Assembly: GCA_009869945.1 (NCBI GenBank)
Contig: WIXG01000255.1
Location: 51,996-115,995, forward strand
Length of the DNA: 64,000 bases
Origin: Mesaphorura yosii
Taxonomy: Eukaryota; Arthropoda; Collembola; Poduromorpha; Tullbergiidae
Direction of reading: 5' to 3'
The notes below the pieces were generated by a model. The model saw only the letters and a program-made list of their open reading frames with translations, searched no databases and was not told the DNA's origin. Made by a program: the position numbers and the translations under genes. Shown here piece after piece: positions 42,455 through 53,194 of the stretch (positions are counted from its first letter, which is position 1; every line of letters begins with the position of its first letter).

Positions 42455-45400
42455 TTAAATAGGCTGTTTTGGTCCTGGTTTCGAGCTACTCGATTTGGGT
42501 TGGTTCGGTTCCGTCTTGACATCAGTTGATGTACTAGATTTTGGAAACTTGTAGAAGTCTCTTTTCTTAATTTTGCCATCCGCGGTTCCACCGCGCCGTG
42601 CGAGTTGCTGGAGGTTGGCCTTGATTACTTTGACCTCTTCCTCACTTCCTTTTAGTTTTTCCAGCTGTGGTCGGACAGTCTGCTCCGCTTCTCCTTTGCT
42701 GATAGCCACGGACTGTCCATTCACATCCAGGATGGTGATGGGAAGGGGCTCGGTCGCCGACGTGTCGGTAATTTCAGTCAATATGCACGTGAACTCGTGT
42801 TCAGCGTCATCGTAGTCCTGACTGGTGGTGTTCAAGTGCTCTTTGTTCGATCGAACCCATCTGCTCAAAGGAATCTCTTGCGATTCGTACGTGATGATGA
42901 AGTCGCTAATCACCGGCTTTGAGTGTGAGACAAACAATGGAACTGACGGTTGAGAATCAGGTCCTGATTGGGTTATTTCTGTGATGTTAACTTCAGTCGA
43001 AAGTTTGGGTGATTTTTTGCTTTTCGCGCTCATTGTACTCATTTGACGACCGGCACTTTCTCCAACCGGTTGCCCGTCGTCTTTGACTACTTCGCCTGCC
43101 GTTGAACATTTGATAGGTGTGGAGGTTGCTTCTGGTTCAAATGCACCAAAATGAGCCTCGTGCTCGCGCTCTGCCTCCGGCTTTTCTCCAGCCGCCGAAC
43201 GTTTGATCGGTGTGGCGGTTGCTTGTGGTTCAATTGCACTTGAATCGGGCTCGTGCTCCTCGTTCTCTTTCTCCAACATTTCTTCATAACTTGGTGAGCG
43301 GTTAAGTTTGCGATGCGTGATCCGGGAAATTACAATGTGCGATGACCCTGCTTCAGGCAGAGCCTTGGCCGCGTCAGTCTCATGACTTTCGGGAGTTTCT
43401 CCCACCAGTTCCGCGTCGCGCTTGTCTTCTGGCTTAGAACTTTCCTTGGGTGGTTCCGATTGTTCTGCAGTGGTTCCTTGGGGTGTTTCTGACTCCGGCT
43501 CCGGTTGAATCGATTGCACGGGAGTAGTCTCGTCCTTCTGAGCGACAACTACATCGGTTGTCGTTACATGTCGGAAGGAAGGGTGTTCCCCAAGTGGTTT
43601 CCCTAACTCCACATGTTTGGGTCCCGCAGTCACTTCAAGATGTGGTTCAGTTTCCGCAGCCTTCTGTTTGAGAGTCTCTGAAGTCGCCTCCTTTTCAGTA
43701 CGCTCCACCTTCTCAGGATCTGTCGGTGATGTATTGAGTTGTTGAAAATAATCCGCAAGCTTTTCTTTCCCATTTGGAGACGAAGTATTTTTAGGTTTGG
43801 TGGAAGTCTTCGGTCCAGAATAATAGTCAACCCAAGAGTTTGGAGCTTCGAAGCCTTCAGAAGCTTTCTTGGTGTCTTTCGAGTCGTGCGCGGTTGCCTC
43901 AGCAGGCTTTGACTGTGATAGTGCGTGTTCCTCCGCCATACCGAGTATGCTAAGCGCTGGTGGTCCACCAAATTCTACACCTGTCCAGACAATGCTTGAG
44001 TCGTCGTCCAAGACATAACTAGACGGTAAGTTAGTTTCAGGCGCACTACCTGCCAGAGTATTGACGGAGGCCTTGCTGCTACCGTCGAACGCGCCAGGTT
44101 TGGATATAAAAGCCTGTCCCGCTCCGATTCGCACATGCGGAACGCTGCTAGTAATTGACATTTGTGATCTATTCGTTTCGGGAACAGTGACCGCCTTAAT
44201 GTTGGCTCTGACAACTTCTTCATAAATCTCGGGAGGCACGGGTTCGTTGACTTTCACAACGTCTTGAGACATCGTCGGGGCAGGTTCCTTTGCTTTGGAA
44301 GCACTCGATGCACGCTCTTTAGTCTTGCTAGGCTCGGAACTGGCGGTGGGTGGTTTAGCACTATGGACTGATTCTTTAGCACCTCGAAATGATGGTTTAG
44401 TGCTCTGGACGGATGCTTTTGCCTCTTCCGTGTGACGATTGAGCACTTGAGCGATCATTGGGTCCACTTGGGTCATGTCCATCTTCTCGTAACCAATGGC
44501 TTCAATAACATCACACCAAGTAATTTTCGGTGCACTTCGTCGCATTGGCGGAGGATCGATGTCAAACTTCTTGGGCGAGTTCATTTCTTTCAATTTGACA
44601 TTGAGTCCATGGCCTTCACTCTCACTCGGCTTCAGTGTGAAGTATGGCCTCATGTCTTCAAACGGCAAGTATGGACCCAGATCGTCGACGCTGACAAGCA
44701 GGGTCGCCAGTGCGGTCAAAGTCTGCAGGGTAGATCCAATGAAACATGTGTCTTCTTCCTCTGTGTTCTCCACGTCTGTTGCTTGCGTTGATGGAGGATT
44801 CTCTTCATCGTGACAACCTTCTGCCTCACTCGCGTAGCCAATCTGATCACAAGTGCTGTCTAATTCAACCACGAAGTCAAGCAATGAATTTCGATGATGA
44901 CCCAGAAATCTCTCCACACACTCTAGGCTCGACTGATGTCCCATTTGTGAAGAGACAGATTTCAATCGGGTTTTTGGTGACACCCCCTCTTCGTTCTTGC
45001 TTTCTTCCACCAGTTGTCCAATTTTTAGAACAACCATCGACTTGGCTGATTCTGCACGATGTACGACTGCGGAAGGAGGCTTGGAATTCTCTTTAGCGAA
45101 CGAGGCGTTAGGTTCTGATTCGGGCTGCACAGGTTCCGTCGCTACTGTCTCCGGTTCTGGTTCAGGTTGTGCAGGCTCAGACTCTGGTGGCGGTTGAATT
45201 TCGACTATTTCGGGTTCTGTCAGCCGAGGTACTGCAGTCTGATTTCCTTCAGATTCAAATATTTCATCTGGCAGGTACTCCGGACTCATTGTTGATACGA
45301 GCAGCTCGGCCTCACTTGGTCTCAGTACCACTTCCTGCGCATCGAGTTCCGGCTCCATGTAGACAGAGAGCGGTAGCTGTGGAACGTTATAAGGATTCAG

Positions 45401-45466
45401 TGGAGCAGACCGACGTGTGGACTTCTTGTGCTTGACCTTGGCCTCGGTAGACTTTCGTGCGCTCAT
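42455..45466 (-). CDS. Large single-exon disordered Glu/Pro/Ser-rich protein
   Basis: An uninterrupted 1003-codon frame, far longer than chance allows, in a window where most genes are split every few hundred bases. The N-terminus is basic (MSARKSTEAKVKHKKSTRRS). Residues about 85-125 carry Glu-Pro/Gln repeats (PESEPAQPEPEPETVATEP). Most of the rest is Ser/Thr/Glu/Lys-rich and predicted disordered. Some blocks look folded: ERFLGHHRNSLLDFVVELDS, then STLQTLTALATLLVSVDDLG and ITWCDVIEAIGYEKMDMTQV. Near the C-terminus a 27-residue unit is repeated (EPQATATPIKRSAAGE and EPEATSTPIKCSTAGE). There is no signal peptide or membrane segment. No family is recognised; a cytoskeletal or scaffold role is only a guess. 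It ends QPKSSSSKPGPKQPI. Confidence 0.85.
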   Translation of the reverse strand: MSARKSTEAKVKHKKSTRRSAPLNPYNVPQLPLSVYMEPELDAQEVVLRPSEAELLVSTMSPEYLPDEIFESEGNQTAVPRLTEPEIVEIQPPPESEPAQPEPEPETVATEPVQPESEPNASFAKENSKPPSAVVHRAESAKSMVVLKIGQLVEESKNEEGVSPKTRLKSVSSQMGHQSSLECVERFLGHHRNSLLDFVVELDSTCDQIGYASEAEGCHDEENPPSTQATDVENTEEEDTCFIGSTLQTLTALATLLVSVDDLGPYLPFEDMRPYFTLKPSESEGHGLNVKLKEMNSPKKFDIDPPPMRRSAPKITWCDVIEAIGYEKMDMTQVDPMIAQVLNRHTEEAKASVQSTKPSFRGAKESVHSAKPPTASSEPSKTKERASSASKAKEPAPTMSQDVVKVNEPVPPEIYEEVVRANIKAVTVPETNRSQMSITSSVPHVRIGAGQAFISKPGAFDGSSKASVNTLAGSAPETNLPSSYVLDDDSSIVWTGVEFGGPPALSILGMAEEHALSQSKPAEATAHDSKDTKKASEGFEAPNSWVDYYSGPKTSTKPKNTSSPNGKEKLADYFQQLNTSPTDPEKVERTEKEATSETLKQKAAETEPHLEVTAGPKHVELGKPLGEHPSFRHVTTTDVVVAQKDETTPVQSIQPEPESETPQGTTAEQSEPPKESSKPEDKRDAELVGETPESHETDAAKALPEAGSSHIVISRITHRKLNRSPSYEEMLEKENEEHEPDSSAIEPQATATPIKRSAAGEKPEAEREHEAHFGAFEPEATSTPIKCSTAGEVVKDDGQPVGESAGRQMSTMSAKSKKSPKLSTEVNITEITQSGPDSQPSVPLFVSHSKPVISDFIITYESQEIPLSRWVRSNKEHLNTTSQDYDDAEHEFTCILTEITDTSATEPLPITILDVNGQSVAISKGEAEQTVRPQLEKLKGSEEEVKVIKANLQQLARRGGTADGKIKKRDFYKFPKSSTSTDVKTEPNQPKSSSSKPGPKQPI

Positions 45467-45958
45467 TGTTTCGGCTTATTTCTTCAATTCTAACGAGAAT
45501 TCCACAATCAGTAACTTGTCACTGAATCATTTCCGGAGCTCGACCATCGACCTCTTACCTGCTGGAATTGACCAGAAAATTTTCTACTCTGGAGAGTTAC
45601 GAAGCAAATTAGAGCGAAGGGAGACGCTTACCCAGAAAAATTCAGCTCAACTTGTGCCCGTAGCTTTTCGGTTGATTTATTGTTACATTGTCTAGTTGTA
45701 AATACAAATAAATGTTCGCGTAATTTCCAAGGTGTACTCTTTTAACTGTACCTTATAACAAGCAATATTGCATTTCCGTTTTCAGTTTTTGGAACAAATG
45801 CAAGCAGAATTTTATAATTTATTCAAACAATAAGTTAGCTACAAATCGCTGGAGTGCCGTGCACGTATCTTGAGAACAGTTATCAGCGGTGGCCTTAGCC
45901 AATAATTTGACTCAAGCTAAATGCCAAACAATTCATAATTCACGAAACCAGTTTTAAT
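45467..45958. other. Intergenic region
   Basis: Leader and promoter region of the 1003-residue protein gene, plus the 3' flank of TM2D3. No gene is seen. Confidence 0.45.
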
Positions 45959-47111
45959 CTAATCAACATACAATGAGCCATCTGCTGGACCCAGAAATCT
46001 GACTCCAATCAAAATTATATCCACAATTGTCCAAATCCCAAGCCCTCCAAAGCTGAACAATTTTCCAATTCCCTCCTGCCATCGTCCAAGGTAAAAACGA
46101 TCTGCACCAAAACCACCCAGTGTAATACTTAAAATGAACGTTGTAGACCATCTGTATCCGTTCTTCCAGTTGCATGGGACCATCCGAAGAAACTGACGAT
46201 TTCCCAAACAGAGAACTTCCGGAAGAACTGTGCAATTTGCTCTGTTTGATAGGATTCAAAACATATTAATACCAATAGCCTCAAAAGTTCACGATGTATG
46301 AAGCCATTTGTTATATTTACTTAATATATTGCCTCGGAGCTCCTATCGAGTTGCAGTTTGAACCACTGTGACAGTCTTGCTGCCATCTTGGAGTTTGGTA
46401 ACAGTATTGACAGATAATAGAACGCTCAAACTGGCGACTTCCCTGAATTGAAACAAGTAAGCATGAAGAAATCATTCAAACACAGCATGGGAACCACAGG
46501 ATGTTAAAAGAGAAAATCCTAACCTTGCAAGTGGTCGACTCTGTCACATTGCATTTGACTGTAACGTTCTTGCCATAAATGCAGTACTCTTTTACTTCGT
46601 TAAAATTGCACTCCAAGCAATTCCCATTCAGTTCGGAGCACTCGACGTCCTCATGAGATCCATCACAACGAGGAGAGTTTCCTCCACCAAGCCAGTAACT
46701 GTTCCCGTTATCGTCGACTAACTTAGAAATTGACGACTGAAATAGATATGAAGATTTAGCTCTCTAGCAATGTTTAAACAGATTGTATTTAATAAATTCA
46801 CACACATGCATTTTTCTTCCTCCAAGTCCTAATATTTTATGCGAGTCCGAAGAAGAGGGCAAGTTGGCAAATGTTTGACTAGAAGAGGAAGACGGTAATA
46901 ATGACGACTTGGGTGATGTCGACGGGAAACCATTATTCCCTACGAGCCCCTTGACTCTGGAATTCTCTGCAGAAGACAAGACACACAAAATTAATCTTCG
47001 AGTCTAATAAGCAAAATAGGCCATATTTAACTCACCTTTCGTGTCCACAAAGACTGAGATTATATAACAGCAGATATAAATCCATTTCGAGACCTTCCAA
47101 ATAGTGTTCAT
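45959..47111 (-). CDS. TM2D3: TM2 domain-containing protein 3 (almondex)
   Basis: Membrane protein of the TM2D family. In Drosophila the ortholog almondex supports Notch signalling at the cell surface. Five exons, 47111-47036, 46966-46806, 46736-46524, 46442-46321 and 46241-45959, total 284 aa, all in phase. An N-terminal signal peptide (WIYICCYIISVFV) is followed by a Ser-rich linker. The cysteine-rich ectodomain includes CLECNFNEVKEYCIYGKNV, ICQYCYQTPRWQQDC and ANCTVLPEVLCLGNRQF. The TM2 domain at the C-terminus has LGGFGADRFYLGRWQEGIGK, then FSFGGLGIWTIVD, with two membrane spans. It ends VRFLGPADGSLYVD, the typical end of the family. A perfect 14 bp inverted repeat lies just upstream of the start. 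Confidence 0.93.
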
Positions 47112-47137
47112 CCTCAATTTCGATTAATCGAACCTTT

Positions 47138-47167
47138 TTAACCTCACAGTATGTACTGTGAGGTTAA
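47138..47167. repeat. Perfect inverted repeat (14 bp arms) upstream of TM2D3
   Basis: TTAACCTCACAGTA, a two-base TG spacer, and its exact reverse complement. It lies 27 bp upstream of the TM2D3 start codon, so it is probably in the leader or core promoter. A second small palindrome, CTGTACAG, follows at about 47169-47176. Confidence 0.8.
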
Positions 47168-47540
47168 ACTGTACAGTTTAATTTGCAACTCACGAAATCG
47201 AAAACTGGACGCGATAATGCGCACACCGTGAACCCATGTTTTAGTTTTCTAATAAAACCTGAATTAAAGTGATGCACTGATTTTTCCAAAACATGTGAAT
47301 GAAAATCAGTTTTATTCAATTTACCTGTACGTAATTAATTCTGACCTGAATCGTTGAATCTTAGCGACGTACAAATATCTGGTGTACATTTGAATGAAGT
47401 ATGCAAAACATGCCAACAGGACGGAGATTTACAAAGCGTCTCATCGTATTGAAAGCTCCTCTTTGTGCATTCCATTCGTATTATTCACCAGCACCAGTAC
47501 GTTAGTTAATTAAAAGACTTCAGTCCATTTTATTGAGAAT

Positions 47541-47621
47541 TTATTCAGACACTTTAGTCAGTTCAGGCTTGATATCGTGGACACGGACCGTGATGCCTTG
47601 ACCTTTCACAAATTCACGTGC
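47541..47621 (-). CDS. Isolated 3' coding exon of an unidentified gene
   Basis: On the minus strand, an acceptor (TTTCTGAAG) at 47622-47623 opens a 26-codon frame ending TAA at 47541-47543. Two AATAAA signals follow at once on the same strand, as for a terminal exon. The peptide runs AREFVKGQGITVRVHDIKPE and ends LTKVSE. I found no convincing upstream exon between here and the decarboxylase gene at 47943, although a Tyr/Glu-rich stretch near 47790-47850 could be one. The gene could extend under the decarboxylase gene or be a remnant. Identity is unknown. Confidence 0.3.
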   Translation of the reverse strand, partial: AREFVKGQGITVRVHDIKPELTKVSE

Positions 47622-47942
47622 CTTCAGAAATTAACAGACAACGGGGCATGAAATGACAAAACCATGAATAAATACAAGTTACCAGTAGGATTAAGGCTTA
47701 TAAGAAGCAGACCACAATTAAATAGTGTGTGCTGAAAGATTATCATGAAAAACATTTTATGTCTTTATGAGCTAAGCTGGATAATAACGGCCTGCAACCT
47801 TTCTGTATTGTCGGTGAGTAGTGCTCCACAGTTTCATAGGCTTTGACTTGCAATGAACGTTTAGTTTTCAGTCAAATAACAACCATCTTGGACACATTAA
47901 TTTCACTTCGATCACGATCTCAATCACTACTTCCGAATCGCG

Positions 47943-49621
47943 ATGATGCCATCGTTCACCTACCCATTCACCAACGAAGAAATTATCAAATTGGCCACGG
48001 ACTTTGCGACACCATTTCATATTTACGATGAGAACTCAATTCGAGAGGCTTGCCAGCGACTTCGAAGTGCCTTCAGTTGGGTTCCGGGATTCAATAATTA
48101 TTTCGCCGTCAAAGCCACTCCCAACCCGACCATACTGAAGGTTGTGAAAGAGGAAGGGTGTGGGTTGGACTGCAGCTCGATGACTGAGTTGCTGCTGGCC
48201 GAGTCTGTTGGAGCCACCGGTGAGGAGATTTATTTCACATCGAATAATACACCGCTCACGTAAGACAGGCTTACAATTGACTGAATAATTTTCAATGACG
48301 CTGTCTTACACCAAATACGCATTTTTATTTACGGTAGAGAGTTTAAGAAAGCAAAAGAACTCGGAGCAATTCTTAACCTCGATGACATTGCACACATTGA
48401 CTTCATTCATTCCAACATCGGGCTTCCTCAACACATCTCCTTCAGGTACAGTTTGCAGACGCGTACGAGTTTGCTCGTTAAAGCCACCAGGTACTACCAT
48501 TTTGGCCGTGCAGGTATAATCCAGGATCTATTCGTATGGGAGATGTCCTCATTCGAGATCCCGAGAACTCAAAATTTGGAATGACGAAGGCTCAGATCCT
48601 GGAAGCTTGCAAACTTGCGCAAAACTACGGTGTAAAGAAGTTGGGCCTACACACGATGATGCTTTCAAATTGTTTGGATGAGAACTTGCTGCTGAATGTG
48701 GCGAGAATTATGTTTGAATTGGTTGTAGAAGTCAAAGTATGATTACGATTCTATAAAAGCCTTCAAGTTGTGTCACATATCCGTTCAAACCTCTTTGTTT
48801 TAGAAAAATACTGGAATTCGCATTGAAACTGTTAATCTGGGTGGAGGTAACCTTTCTAGCAAAAAGCAAATGGGCAACTTTTTTCGGCCCGAATGTGAAA
48901 CTAATTCTATTTGTCCATCACAAAGGAATTGGAATCCCGTACGGACCCGAAGAAACTCCCGTCAATTTGTATTCAGTTAGCAAGCAAATTGAAGTTGAGT
49001 ATCGCAGAACAATCGAAGCGAATGGGCTTGCACCACTTCGAATCGTGTACGAATGCGGGCGTCATATCACTGGACCAGCAGGATACATTCTCTCCCGAGT
49101 GATCCACCGGAAACAAACGTACAAGTCGTATCTTGGAGTCGACGCGTCAATGGTCAATTTGATGAGACCGAGCATGTACGGGGCTTATCATCACATGACC
49201 GTAATTCCGGACCGTGTAAAACCTCAAACGACGAGGACGAGATCAGAATCAACTGAAAATGCATCAAATGGATGCAAGGAAGTACTTTACGATGTTGTAA
49301 GTTTCCGTTGGCCAAGTTGAAGTTGGTCCGGCGACGGCGACTGTCCTGATAGTCCAAATATTAATTTTGTTCACGAATATTCAGGTTGGCAGTTTATGTG
49401 AGAACAACGATAAGCTCGCAACAGATCGGGATTTAGGACCTGATGTGCATGTGGGTGATTTGATACTGATTCACAACACTGGAGCTCACGGTCATGCCAT
49501 GGGATTCAATTACAACGGGAAGCTTCGATCTGCTGAATATCTGCGAAGGGTGGACTCAAGTGTCATTCAGATTCGGAGAGCAGAAACGCACGGTGACTTG
49601 TTTGCTACCTTGAACTTGTGA
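47943..49621 (+). CDS. lysA: Diaminopimelate decarboxylase-type PLP enzyme, bacterial family in an intron-bearing gene
   Basis: This is a fold-type III PLP decarboxylase. The family's known reaction is meso-diaminopimelate to L-lysine plus CO2, a step animals normally lack. Six exons, 47943-48259, 48338-48445, 48514-48736, 48804-48846, 48926-49296 and 49385-49621, total 432 aa, phases all consistent. The PLP lysine is K57 in NNYFAVKATPNP. Then come DCSSMTELLLAESVG, RYNPGSIRMGD, GLHTMMLSN, the glycine-rich phosphate loop NLGGGIGIPYGPEETP, ECGRHITGPAG, GVDASMVNLMRPSMYGAYHH, the active-site cysteine in SLCENNDKL, and GAHGHAMGFNYNGKLRSAEY. These follow bacterial lysA-like sequences throughout, not animal ornithine decarboxylase. 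GT-AG introns and AATAAA (49645-49650) show it is a host-type gene. Activity on another diamino acid is possible. Confidence 0.9.
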
Positions 49622-50162
49622 AGTCGTAAAGACCGTGTTACATTAATAAAGTCTCTTCCTTCAACAGCGACGGAAGCACAGCAATGGCTAATTGGCCTCT
49701 TATTGCAATTTGTACGCGAATTAAGCATTTTAAGGATGAGCTTTAAATTAGTTGCAAATCCAAACTTATGAATTCAGTACACAAGTTTCGCAACGAAAGT
49801 ATTAGAATATGAGAGCAGTAGAAATGGCAAGGTCAAAATCATCAATGTCACGTCGCAGGCTCGCCGTTCGTTGTTGAACGGGATGAGACCAGTGACGTGT
49901 CACAAACCCAATTTATTATTTGTAATTTGATTTGATCAGCTCATAAAACTCACACTAAACGTAATGAATGAAATGTGAACCGTGCGAAAGCGAGGAAATG
50001 AAATGAGATAATAATTTTACAATGTCAGAGGTTTTATGTGTGCGGAGATAAGAGCGCACGATTAAGGTGTGATACGGTTAATTATCTGAGCATTCCGAAT
50101 TCCGGCAGTGTGTTAATTTTGATCTTTTGAAATTAATTGCATTCGTTCGTTGAAGAAATAAA
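49622..50162. other. Intergenic region
   Basis: This holds the decarboxylase AATAAA at 49645 and the promoter of the GTPase gene. No coding pattern is seen. Confidence 0.45.
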
Positions 50163-52911
50163 ATGGAAGGTGGTTCTTCGCTAACAATAAAATACGTCAA
50201 CATCCTCATCTTGGGTGAAACTGGGGTTGGGAAATCTACATGGATCAACAGTGTTGCCAACTACCTTGCATTCAACACATTGGAGGAAGCAGAAAGTAAG
50301 GAGTTCGCCACGGTCATACCAGCATCGTTCACAATTACCGACGATAATTACCAGCCGAGGACGATTACGACAGGATTCGACAGCAATGAAGTGCTCAGAG
50401 CTGGAGAGAGCGCCACGCAGCGCCCAAAGACTTACAAATTTGGGTATAACAACAACAAAACTGTCATTACGTTGATTGACACTCCCGGAATTGGCGACTC
50501 GCGTGGGCCAGCTCAGGATAAGATGAATTTTCAAATGATCATGGACCATCTGGCCTACTTTAAAGAGGTGCATGGAATTTGTATCCTCATGAAGCCAAAC
50601 AATGCACGGCTGACGGTTCTCTTCGAATTCTGCATCAAACACTTGCTGACTCACCTTCACCGCGACGCAATCAAGAATATTGTCTTTTGCTTCACGAATG
50701 CGAGAAACACTTTTTACCGGCCTGGAAATACCTTACCTGCACTCCAGGCGTTGTTGGCCAACTATAAAGATTTGGAACTGCCACTGAATAAGCAAACGAT
50801 GTACTGTCTGGATAACGAATCGTTCCAGTTCTTGGTGGCTGTACAGCAGGGAATAAACTTTGAAGAGCAACGTGACATTTACTCAAAGTCGTGGGAAATT
50901 AGCTCGAAGGAGACTCATCGACTGATTGACCATATTTTACAGCTGGAGCCACATCAGCTGCAAAACACACTTTCAATTAATGACGCTCGTCGAGTCGTCA
51001 TTGGGCTCACCAAGCCACTGGCCGACATTGCAAGTAACATCCAACAAAATATTTCGGTGGCGAAGGACAAACAGGCCGAGATCGAGAGTTCGAAATCGGG
51101 TCGCAGTGAAATGATTCAGAAGATGTACATTCCCGTGGTGCAGTGCAAGATGGTTTGGTTGGATCATCCCGTGCAAGTTTGTCAGAGTCCAACATGTTGC
51201 AAGGCTGTGACTTTGGCCACTGGAGAGAAAGCTTACCAGTACTACTGCAAGAAGGAGGCGAATCCAACTCCGGGTGGCGGATTGACAGACAAACTTCGTA
51301 GGTTGATGCGTCCGTCTTCTTGTTCACGTTGCAAGTGTCCCAAGTCTAAGCATGCCATCCTGGATTACGATGTAGTTGAAGAATGGTCACAGCAACCAAT
51401 GCCAGGCCTCGAGGAGAAGCTCCAACAGTTGGATGGGGACATGGAGCTGATTCGCTCGCAATTCCTGACAGGGCTCCTGGACCGCATAAAGAGCTTGGAA
51501 GAGGAACAGGTCAAAATCATCCAGGTCTGTTCACAATTTGCGTTCTTTCTGAAGAACAATGCCATCGCGCCATATAATGACACAATGATACGCTATCTTG
51601 AACAAAACATCGAGAAAGCGAAGCTAGATCAAAAGCCAAACAGTGCCGAGCTGAGCCGACTCGAGAAAATGAAGGAGAATTATCAAAGGGAAGTCGAGAT
51701 TCTGGAGGAAAATATGGCGAAGGCGGCGAACCTTCAGGACATGGTCAAGTGCACGGACATTCCTGTTTTGAAGGAGGAGCTCATCAGTCTTCCTATCAAC
51801 GGCCCCAAAATTCGAGAAACATTAATTCAACAGGAGAGGAGATTGGCGTCGGGTGAAGAAATGGTCGACTTGGATCCATCGGATCAACTAAAATCAAGCG
51901 AAAGGAAAAAGTTCGAGAAGCAGTCAAGTTTGAAGGGAGGTGGTGGTGATAAACGGGGTGGCAAATTATTTGGCGTATTTCAAAATCCGAACAAACAGAG
52001 GTCATACACGACAGCACCACCGCCAACGGCTTGGACTGCGGCGCCTTCCAGGTTGCCTCCTACTCCTCCACCAAAACCGCCTCTTGATTCTGAGGAAGTC
52101 GTGTCCGTGAGGCCGCCCTTGACGACATCGACTAATTTTCAGCAAAATAGCACAACTTACAACTCTTTCGGGAATGCAAGAGTCGAACATAAGGGAACAG
52201 TGCCGGGACAGAAGGAAGTCCCCGTACAAGTCAGACCAATACAGAAGGTCCAGCCACTCGACCCAGAACAAGTCTGGGTTCCAGGCCAGCCTACTTTCAC
52301 TTCGAACGCGGGCATTGTGAGGGAAGTCTCTTCTTCAGGGCCCGGAAAGTCCATTCCACCGCCCCTGCCAGTGAGGTCACCACTACCTCAACAACACGTG
52401 CCGACTTCGACGCCTCATCAGTCTCAGCCTGCTGATAAACCGACACCACAAACCCCGCAATCGGCAGGCCCTGCACCTCCACCGCCTCCCCCGCCGCCAG
52501 CATTGGAATTACCTATTCCCGAGAGCGTGGGAGAGGATGTAATACACCAAAGGTCGGCCCTCATGGAGGACATTCGCAACAACAAACTGAAGTTGAAGGT
52601 ATGCGAGTATGCGTATGTAGTAATTTAATTGTAAGTGTGTTCACTTCGTCTGAGTACATTATGCCTGTTCTTGCAGAGTCCTTCTGTAGCAGTAACGAAT
52701 GAGAAGGTACTTTACCAACAAATAAGCCATTCAAAATGAACGACAGAATTTCTGCAAAAATATTCTGCTTGCCTTGTAGAAACTGGGAAGTCCAGCTACC
52801 AGTCCAGGGACTGAGACTATCGATATGAACGTCGCACTTCAGAGGACGCTTATGGAACGATTTCATGCACATCACGGGAGTGTTGTCGAGAGCGTTGATG
52901 AATGGGTCTGA
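50163..52911 (+). CDS. Large GTPase (AIG1/septin-like P-loop) with proline-rich region and C-terminal WH2 motif
   Basis: Three exons, 50163-52598, 52677-52706 and 52780-52911, total 865 aa. Residues 10-30 hold the P-loop (NILILGETGVGKSTW, G18-T26), and residues 106-112 the switch II motif DTPGIGD. The usual NKxD motif is not obvious; CFTNAR may replace it, as in AIG1-like proteins. A cysteine cluster at about 320-395 (QCKMVW, CQSPTCCKAV, YYCKKE, CSRCKCPKSKH) could bind zinc. A long coiled coil follows (LEEKLQQLDGDMELIRSQFL), then a Pro-rich region with PPTPPPKPP and a run of eight prolines. The end of exon 1 encodes RSALMEDIRNNKLKLK, a good match to the actin-binding WH2 motif. GTP-regulated actin assembly is an inference from domain order. 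AATAAA is at 52993-52998. Confidence 0.85.
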
Positions 52912-53194
52912 AAATGGATTTATTACATTGCAAAGGCATTACATAAATTAAAATCCAGCTTGAAGTATCATTTCTATTCCAGCAAAAGTTCAAATAAAGA
53001 GTTACAATCATGACAAGAGCAGTTCAGCTTTGCTCCTATATTGAAGAAAACATTTTAATTAGTACCCGTCAACTAAAAAAATGAATGGTACTTTTTTTTT
53101 GCAAAAACAAAAATATGTTTATTGACGAATTTCACAATTTTATGGCTTTGTTATTGAAGCTTTGGAAAGCTGAGTCATCGCCCATAACTTCCCT

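Noticed and set aside
47943-49621. Ornithine decarboxylase.
   Set aside because: The sequence follows the lysA subfamily in every block, including RPSMYGAYHH and GAHGHAMGFNYN, rather than the animal ODC pattern.
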